From NCBI RefSeq assembly GCF_007859945.1, contig NZ_SJPQ01000001.1:1240001-1304000 (forward strand): a DNA stretch of 64,000 nucleotides, read 5' to 3'. How positions within the stretch are numbered: position 1 is the first letter of the stretch; the number at the start of each line of letters is the position of its first letter. The notes under the pieces are model-generated. The model saw only the letters and a list, made by a program, of their open reading frames with translations, searched no databases and was not told the origin of the DNA. This DNA comes from Pseudobythopirellula maris. GTDB taxonomy: Bacteria > Planctomycetota > Planctomycetia > Pirellulales > Lacipirellulaceae. A program made the position numbers and the translations under genes. Below are positions 58,144 through 64,000 of this stretch, piece by piece.

Positions 58144-60711
58144 ATGACGCAGCAGCATAAGCCGATGCCCGAGGGCGTCCAACAGCCGACCCTCTCGCCC
58201 GTCGGCGGGGCGTACAACGAGGCCTTCGGACCCGACGGGAAGCCGCGACCGCATTGGGTCGCGGCGATCGATGCGGTCGGTCGGCTCGGGGCGGAAGACT
58301 TCGCCGAACGGGCCGCCCGCGCCAACCGCATCCTCGGCGACGACGGCGCCACGTTCGACGTGTTCGCCGCGGAGGAGCAGAGCCGCGGGCCGCTCAATCT
58401 CGACCTGCTGCCGCTGCTGGTCAGCGCCGACGAGTGGGCCACCGCCTCGACGGGCCTCACCCAGCGGGCCCGTCTGCTCGAGGCGATCGTCGAAGACGTC
58501 TACGGCCCGCAGCGGCTGCTGAAGGATAACTTGCTGCCCCCCGAGGCGGTGTTCCGCCACACCGGATACTTCCGCCAGTTCCACCAGCTCCGTCCCGCGG
58601 GCGAGGCGCGGCTGCTGAAGTACACGGCCGAGCTCGCCCGTTCGCCCAACGGCGACTGGTGGGTCATGGCCGACCGCACCGACGCCACCGCGGGCTCCGG
58701 TTTTGCGCTCGAAAACAGGCTGGTCACGCTCCGCTGCATCCCGCAGCTGGTGCACCAGCTTGGCGTGCGTAGGCTGGCCGCCTACTTCACCTCGTTGCGC
58801 GAGGCGATCGTGCGACGCGGCTACGCCCGCAGCGACGACCCCCGCGTGGTCCTGCTCACCGCCGGCTCCTCGGCGCCGTTCTACTTCGAGGACGTGTTCC
58901 TCGCCCGTTACCTCGGCTACACGCTGGTCGAGGGGGGCGACCTCACCGTCCACACCGACGGCGTTTACATGAAAACGCTCGACGGCTTGGTGCGGGTCGA
59001 CGTGATCTACTCACGCGGCCGCGAACGCGGGCTCGACCCGCTGGCGATCGGCGGCGCGTGGTCGCACGGCGTGGCGGGGCTGCTCGAGGCGATCCGCAGC
59101 GGCGCCGTCGCGCTGGTCAACACGCCCGGCGCCGGCTTCGTCGAGGCGCCCATCGTGATGGCCTTCCTCCCCAAGATCTGCCGCGCCCTGCTCGGCGAGG
59201 AGCTCAAGCTGCCGTCGATCGCCACCTGGTGGTTCGGGGACCCGGCGGCGATGCGGGCCGCTTACGCCCAGTTCGACAACCTCGTGATCAAACCCGCCTA
59301 CGACCCGAGCGGCGGCGAAGAGATCGTCGTCGGACTGCTGACGCCCGAGGGCAAGCAAGACCTGCGGCGTCGCATCGAGGCCGACCCCGGCTCTTACGTG
59401 GCCCAAGAGCTGGTCGTCCGCAGCGTGGCGCCCGTCGATTCGTTCGCCTCGCAGAAGTACGGGCACGTCGCCATACGCAGCTTCCTATGCCGCGACGGCG
59501 ACGAGCACCGCGTCATGCCGGGCGGGCTGGTGCGTGTGGAGGACACGAGCGGGCCGATGGAGCTGGCCGTCACGGCCGGCGACCGCTGCAAGGACCTGTG
59601 GGTGCTCGCCGCCGAGCACCACGAGCACGTCTCGCTGCTGCCCGCGCCCGACGAGCCCGTGCCGCTCCGCCGCACCGGGGCGCTTTTTCCCAGCCGCGTG
59701 GCGGACAACCTGCTGTGGCTCGGCCGCTCGATCGAGCGGACCGATTACCTCTGCCGTTTGCTCCGCGCGACCAACGACCGGCTCTCGGTCGAGTCGGACG
59801 ACGAGTTCCCCGAAACGGCGTTCCTCACCCGCGCCCTGGTCGACGCCGGACAGCTCGACCCGGGTTTCGCGATCGATGATCTCGCCAAACGGTTGCCGCT
59901 GATCGCCGAAGCGCTGCCCAAGGCCGCGTTGCAGATGAGCGATTCGGGCGGGCTGTTGTCGGCTGTCGCCGAGACACGCCGTCTGGTGATCTCGGTGCGT
60001 GACTGGCTCAGCCACGACACCTGGCGTTACCTGCACGGCACGGCGTCGCACTTCCTCGAGCGTTCGGCCCGCGCGAACGACGACCTGTCCGACTTGCGAC
60101 GCGAGGTCGACTCGCTGCTCGCGGGGCTCGCCGCCTCGGTCGGGCTGATCGAGACCCGCATGACCCACGGCCCGGCGTGGCGGTTCCTCGACCTCGGGCG
60201 TCAGATCGAGGCGGCCCTGACAACAATCGACCTGCTGCGCGCCGCCCACGAGTCGGGCTCGCTCGCCAAACGCTCCACGCTCAAGGCGCTGCTCGAGGTG
60301 GTCGGTAGCGAGATGACCTACCGGGTCCGCTACCTCGATCGGGTCGAACAGCACGCGGTGCTCGACCTGCTGGTGATCGACGACTCGAACCCGCAATCGG
60401 TGCTCTACCAGGTCGCCCTGGTGGCCGAGCAGACCGGCTCACTGCCCGCCGAGGACGAGCAAGGCGCCGGCACGCTGACGCTCCGCAACGAGGTCTCGCA
60501 CCGCGCGGCCGACGCGCTCGCCTTGCTGCACGAGATCACGCTCGATGACCTGAGCGCCACGCCCCCCACCGCCCTGCTCGGCGTGCTCGACCGTGTCGAA
60601 ACCGTGCTGGGCGACATGCTCCACCACCTCACGCGACGCTACCTCTCGCACTCGGGCCCTCCGAGGCTGGTGGAAGAATCGCCGCCGTCCACGCGACCCG
60701 AAACCAAGTAG
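58144..60711 (+). CDS. Circularly permuted ATP-grasp / alpha-E fusion protein
   Basis: An 855-residue protein that joins the two preceding activities. The N-terminal ~490 residues are CP_ATPgrasp (ARANRILGDDGATFDVFAAE, VMADRTDATAGSGFALENRL, NLVIKPAYDPSGGEEIVVGL, YGHVAIRSFLCRDGDEHRVM). The C-terminal ~330 residues are alpha-E (RVADNLLWLGRSIERTDYLC, RWRFLDLGRQIEAAL-like AWRFLDLGRQIEAALTTIDL). The fused pair parallels genes 1 and 2 of this cluster, which supports their physical interaction. It follows the DUF2126 gene by 76 bases. Confidence 0.92.
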   Translation: MTQQHKPMPEGVQQPTLSPVGGAYNEAFGPDGKPRPHWVAAIDAVGRLGAEDFAERAARANRILGDDGATFDVFAAEEQSRGPLNLDLLPLLVSADEWATASTGLTQRARLLEAIVEDVYGPQRLLKDNLLPPEAVFRHTGYFRQFHQLRPAGEARLLKYTAELARSPNGDWWVMADRTDATAGSGFALENRLVTLRCIPQLVHQLGVRRLAAYFTSLREAIVRRGYARSDDPRVVLLTAGSSAPFYFEDVFLARYLGYTLVEGGDLTVHTDGVYMKTLDGLVRVDVIYSRGRERGLDPLAIGGAWSHGVAGLLEAIRSGAVALVNTPGAGFVEAPIVMAFLPKICRALLGEELKLPSIATWWFGDPAAMRAAYAQFDNLVIKPAYDPSGGEEIVVGLLTPEGKQDLRRRIEADPGSYVAQELVVRSVAPVDSFASQKYGHVAIRSFLCRDGDEHRVMPGGLVRVEDTSGPMELAVTAGDRCKDLWVLAAEHHEHVSLLPAPDEPVPLRRTGALFPSRVADNLLWLGRSIERTDYLCRLLRATNDRLSVESDDEFPETAFLTRALVDAGQLDPGFAIDDLAKRLPLIAEALPKAALQMSDSGGLLSAVAETRRLVISVRDWLSHDTWRYLHGTASHFLERSARANDDLSDLRREVDSLLAGLAASVGLIETRMTHGPAWRFLDLGRQIEAALTTIDLLRAAHESGSLAKRSTLKALLEVVGSEMTYRVRYLDRVEQHAVLDLLVIDDSNPQSVLYQVALVAEQTGSLPAEDEQGAGTLTLRNEVSHRAADALALLHEITLDDLSATPPTALLGVLDRVETVLGDMLHHLTRRYLSHSGPPRLVEESPPSTRPETK

Positions 60712-60747
60712 CCCCCTGCCCTGTCACCTGCGCGCAAGCCCAAGTCG

Positions 60748-61665
60748 ATGCGATACCGTGTCACTCACATCACGCGCTACCTCTGCACCGACCGGGTCTC
60801 GGTCGGGCACAACGAGGCGTGGGTCAAGCCCGTCGAGGACCGCGACCAAAAGCTCCTCGCCTACCGGCTCGAGATCGACCCGGCGCCCTCGAGTCTCGCC
60901 TCGCGGTCCGACTTTTTCGGCAACGAGGTGGCGATGTTCTCGTTCTTCCAGGGGTACGAAAGCCTGGAGGTCCGATCGGTAAGCGAGATCGATCGCCAGA
61001 CGCCCGCCGCGCCGGCGCCCGACGCCACGCCCCCCTGGGAAAGTGTGTGCGACACGACTCAGTTGGGCGACTCCGACCAGCGGCTGCGCGTGATCCAATT
61101 CGCCTACCCTTCGCCCCGCACCCCTTCGGACGAGGCGATCGGCGGCTACACCCGCGAGTCGTTCGCCGCGGGCAGGCCGGTGCTCGCCGCCGCCTGGGAG
61201 CTGATGTCCCGCGTGCACGCCGACTTCGAGTACGACCCAAACGCCACGCATGTCGGAACCCCCGTCGAGGAGGCCTTCGCGCTGAAGCGCGGCGTCTGCC
61301 AAGACTTCGCTCACGTGATGCTCGCCGGCTTGCGATCGATCGGGCTGCCCGCGCGCTACGTGAGCGGCTACCTCCGCACCAAGCCACCCGAGGGCAAACC
61401 TCGTCTGGTCGGGGCCGACGCCTCGCACGCCTGGGTCGACGTTTGGTGCGGCGCCGAGCACGGCTGGGTCGCTCTCGACCCGACGAACGACGTGCTCGTT
61501 GGCGTCGACCACCTCGTGGCCGCCCGCGGCCGCGACTACAGCGACGTCCCGCCGCTGCGCGGCGTGTTCCTCGGTGGGGTCCACCCGCAGATGGAGGTGA
61601 GTGTCGACACGGCGCCGCTCGACGAGCAAGGGGAGGAGTCGTCTCCCGCCGAGGCGACAAGATGA
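60748..61665 (+). CDS. Transglutaminase-like protein
   Basis: A 305-residue protein: an N-terminal beta domain (MRYRVTHITRYLCTDRVSVG), then the peptidase domain with Cys184 (RGVCQDFAH), His227 (SHAWVDV) and Asp244 (LDPTND). No signal peptide, so it acts in the cytoplasm with the ATP-grasp partners. It is 36 bases after the fusion gene. It probably hydrolyses or exchanges amide bonds made by the ligases. Confidence 0.93.
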   Translation: MRYRVTHITRYLCTDRVSVGHNEAWVKPVEDRDQKLLAYRLEIDPAPSSLASRSDFFGNEVAMFSFFQGYESLEVRSVSEIDRQTPAAPAPDATPPWESVCDTTQLGDSDQRLRVIQFAYPSPRTPSDEAIGGYTRESFAAGRPVLAAAWELMSRVHADFEYDPNATHVGTPVEEAFALKRGVCQDFAHVMLAGLRSIGLPARYVSGYLRTKPPEGKPRLVGADASHAWVDVWCGAEHGWVALDPTNDVLVGVDHLVAARGRDYSDVPPLRGVFLGGVHPQMEVSVDTAPLDEQGEESSPAEATR

Positions 61666-61745
61666 CGCGTCCCGAGGAGGCCGTCGAAAGGTTATAGTCG
61701 CGTTCCCCCCCAGGCGCCCCGCCCGCAACTTCCCACCCGCTCCTC

Positions 61746-63164
61746 ATGAACAACGACACCCGGCGCGAAGCGCGCGAGCTTCTTGGACTGTTTCGGTTTT
61801 CGCAGGCGAAGACTTTGGGACTGATCATCCTGAGTCTCCTGGCGGCCTCGGCGGCGGCTTTGTTGCCCGAGCACGCCGGCCTCGAGCCGGCACCACGTTG
61901 GGCGTTGTTCATCCTCGTCTTCTGCGCGGGGATGTGGGTCACCGAGGCGATCCCCGCGTTCGCCACGAGCCTGCTGGCGATCGGCCTATTGATCGCCATC
62001 CTCGGCCGCCCCGGCGGGGTGTTTGCCGAGGGGACGCACGACTGGGAGATGTTCATTCAGCCGTGGGGGAGCCCGCTGATCTGGCTCTTCTTCGGCGGTT
62101 TCTGCCTGGCGAGCAGCGCCGAGCTGACGGGCCTCGACCGGCGGCTCGCCTCGGTCGGCTTGGGGTACTTCGGCAACCGGCCCGCCACGGTCCTGTGTGG
62201 GTTGATGGCGGTCACCGCCGTGCTCTCGATGTTCATGTCGAACACCGCCACCGCCACGCTCGTGATGGCGATGCTCACCCCCGTGATCGCGGCCCGGCCG
62301 CCGAACGATCTCATCAGCCGCTCGCTGGTGATGGGCGTGGCGTTCGGCGCCAACCTCGGCGGCATGGGCACGATCATCGGCACGCCGCCGAACGCCATCG
62401 CGGCCGGCCTGCTGAAGGGCGAGGTCAACTTCGCCCAGTGGATGGTGCTCGCCGTGCCGCCGGCGCTATTGCTGCTTGCCCTGGCGTGGGGCTACCTGGT
62501 GCTCGTTTACCTGCGCGGCGAGGCGTTCCGCCACCAGACCGAGCTGTCGTTCGCCATGGCGCCGCGGGCCGATGTGGCCGTCACGAAGCAGCGGATTGTG
62601 ATCGCCACGTTCGTCGCCACGATCCTGATGTGGGTCACCGGCCCGCTGCACGGCGTGCCGACCACCGTCACTTCGTTCATCCCGATCTGCGTGCTCACCG
62701 CCACCGGCGTGCTCGGCGCGAACGACATCCGGCGTATCCCGTGGGACATCCTGCTGCTGATCGCCGGCGGACTGGCGCTCGGCGTGGCGATGGACCGCAC
62801 CGGCTTGGCCGCCTGGGCCGTGGAGCGGATGCCGATCGAGGGGCTCGCCCCGGCGGCGATCGCCGTGGGCTTCGGCTACGCGGCGCTCGTGATGTCGAAC
62901 CTGATGAGCAACACGGCCACGGCGAACCTGGTGCTGCCGATCACCGTGGCGATCTTCTCCGCCAGCGACACGCGGCTCTGCGTGCCGGTGGCGTTGTGCG
63001 CTTCGGCGGCGATGTGCCTGCCGATCTCAACGCCCCCCAACGCGATCGTCTACGGCTCCGGCCAACTCTCGACCAAAGAGCTGATCGCCGGCGGCGCCCT
63101 GGTGGGGGTCGTGGCGCCGCTGGTCACGGTCGGCTGGGTGCGGCTGGCGCTGGGGTGGATTTGA
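61746..63164 (+). CDS. SLC13/DASS family anion transporter
   Basis: A 472-residue inner-membrane protein with 11 or more helices. Two inverted repeats each carry the family signatures SNTATA (with FMSNTATATLVMAMLTPVIA; LMSNTATANLVLPITVAIF) and TPPNAI (IIGTPPNAIAAG; PISTPPNAIVYG) that form the Na+ and anion sites. The substrate (sulfate, phosphate or dicarboxylate) cannot be told. It starts 80 bases after the last cluster gene; co-transcription is possible. Confidence 0.93.
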   Translation: MNNDTRREARELLGLFRFSQAKTLGLIILSLLAASAAALLPEHAGLEPAPRWALFILVFCAGMWVTEAIPAFATSLLAIGLLIAILGRPGGVFAEGTHDWEMFIQPWGSPLIWLFFGGFCLASSAELTGLDRRLASVGLGYFGNRPATVLCGLMAVTAVLSMFMSNTATATLVMAMLTPVIAARPPNDLISRSLVMGVAFGANLGGMGTIIGTPPNAIAAGLLKGEVNFAQWMVLAVPPALLLLALAWGYLVLVYLRGEAFRHQTELSFAMAPRADVAVTKQRIVIATFVATILMWVTGPLHGVPTTVTSFIPICVLTATGVLGANDIRRIPWDILLLIAGGLALGVAMDRTGLAAWAVERMPIEGLAPAAIAVGFGYAALVMSNLMSNTATANLVLPITVAIFSASDTRLCVPVALCASAAMCLPISTPPNAIVYGSGQLSTKELIAGGALVGVVAPLVTVGWVRLALGWI

Positions 63165-63664
63165 ATTGGAATCGTTGGGTGGCGGTGAGATAAAGCCCTG
63201 CGTCATCGGCCACGATCGTCGGGGCAGCGAGCTGCTTAGAGCGGTTTTCGAATTGGTGTGGACGAGGGGGGAAGCGATTGTCGGCGTGGCGAGGAAGCCG
63301 AAGCAGGCAATGCGGTGCATTGTCGATGCAGGCTGACGAAGCCATGACGCCGATCGCGAGCCGAGCGTCTACACCAATGAGCAAACCGCTCTAGCCGACG
63401 ACGTGTGCATTGTCTTGGCAAGCACAGCCGAACGACTCGATGACCGGCAGCGCCGATCGAGTCTTCGATGGTGATCGAAGGCCCTCTCACCCTAAACCCC
63501 ATACCTCGACTGCAGTCGAGAAGTTCAGACCCGCTCGCTAAGGGCCAGCCGCCCCGCAACCGCGACGATTTGACGCCCGGTTTGGGCGTCCGCAGTGGGG
63601 CAAATTTTGGTAGGCTGCGCAGCGACGGGGCGCGTCGCCCCGGAGTTGGAAAAGGAGCCCCAAA
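63165..63664. other. Intergenic region before pckA
   Basis: 500 bases with element copy B and, in the pckA leader, two hairpins: GACGCCC-GGTTT-GGGCGTC (63572-63590) and GGGGCG-CGT-CGCCCC (63628-63642). No gene seen. Confidence 0.6.
63237..63393 (-). repeat. 157-bp MITE-like element, copy B
   Basis: The reverse complement of copy A (3179-3335), the same length, with about six differences. The ends are TAGAGCGGT and ACCGCTCTA. It lies between the SLC13 gene and pckA. Confidence 0.75.
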
Positions 63665-64000
63665 ATGTCCGCCGTCACCACCCAAAAACCTGTTCCCCCA
63701 GCCGCGAGCAAGAAGATCCAGCCCGCCAACGCCTTCGATCTCTCGGCATACGGCATCACCAAGCCGCTGGTGCTACGCAACGCCTCGGTCGCCGAGCTGT
63801 ACGAGCACGGCATCCAGCGCGATCACTCTCAGATCGCCTCGTCGGGCGCCCTGGTGGCGTACTCCGGCGAGAAGACCGGCCGCAGCCCCAAGGACAAGCG
63901 TGTGGTGCGTGAGCCGGGGAGCGAGCAGGACGTTTGGTGGGGCGATGTGAACATCCCGCTCTCGCCCGAGTCGTTCGACAAGAACCGCTCCATGGCGATC
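63665..64000 (+). CDS. pckA: Phosphoenolpyruvate carboxykinase (ATP), N-terminal part
   Basis: The first 112 codons of a gene running off the right edge. NAFDLSAYGITKPLVLRNAS and YSGEKTGRSPKDKRVVREPG are characteristic of the ATP-dependent enzyme, which converts oxaloacetate to PEP with ATP. A GGAG ribosome binding site precedes the ATG. The active site lies beyond the window. Confidence 0.93.
   Translation, partial: MSAVTTQKPVPPAASKKIQPANAFDLSAYGITKPLVLRNASVAELYEHGIQRDHSQIASSGALVAYSGEKTGRSPKDKRVVREPGSEQDVWWGDVNIPLSPESFDKNRSMAI

Overview
This window looks like a chromosomal segment of a planctomycete, probably in the Pirellulales (inference). It is GC-rich. It carries a prepilin-type DUF1559 protein, several PEP-CTERM proteins, dockerin-like modules next to PEP-CTERM tails, a giant SdrD-B-like protein whose N-terminus has the planctomycete-style EPLESRRMMAAD motif, and a Cys-rich lipoprotein. 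Most genes are ordinary chromosomal genes. There is no phage, plasmid or CRISPR array.

Layout. Positions 1-3.1 kb hold the start of a secreted protein, a TPR gene overlapping a 55-residue hemP, with a Fur-box-like palindrome upstream, and a secreted di-heme peroxidase. From 3.2 to 10.5 kb come a 157-bp MITE-like element, a DUF4105 lipoprotein, a methyltransferase, a pectate-lyase-like pseudogene, ppdK and an ASCH protein. From 11 to 19 kb come two tandem PEP-CTERM paralogues, ffh, an atypical SDR, a gamma carbonic anhydrase, tRNA-Leu, a rhodanese and DUF1559. From 19.5 to 28.6 kb come an AddB/AddA nuclease-helicase pair, a CCA-adding enzyme, a membrane protein and a 56-residue coiled-coil protein. 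From 28.7 to 40 kb, on the minus strand, come the giant SdrD-B/FG-GAP protein, a WD40 protein and an ABC-2 export operon. From 40 to 47.3 kb come tyrS, ispD, pcp, an aldo/keto reductase, ferrochelatase, tRNA-Glu, csrA and a TatD nuclease. From 47.4 to 51.6 kb come a Cys-rich lipoprotein, a VOC protein, an M42 peptidase, a small protein, a phosphatase-cytochrome c' fusion and YjbQ.

From 52 to 61.7 kb is the most interesting block: five co-directional genes encoding a circularly permuted ATP-grasp enzyme, an alpha-E protein, a transglutaminase-DUF2126 protein, an ATP-grasp/alpha-E fusion and a second transglutaminase, followed by an SLC13-type transporter. This is a double set of a predicted but biochemically unassigned amidoligase/peptidase system. 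The window ends with a second copy of the 157-bp element and the start of ATP-type pckA.

Cooperation. ppdK and pckA both act at the PEP node. hemP, the peroxidase and ferrochelatase touch heme and iron. The ABC genes form one membrane complex. The ATP-grasp/transglutaminase genes probably act as one pathway that makes and trims an amide-linked product.
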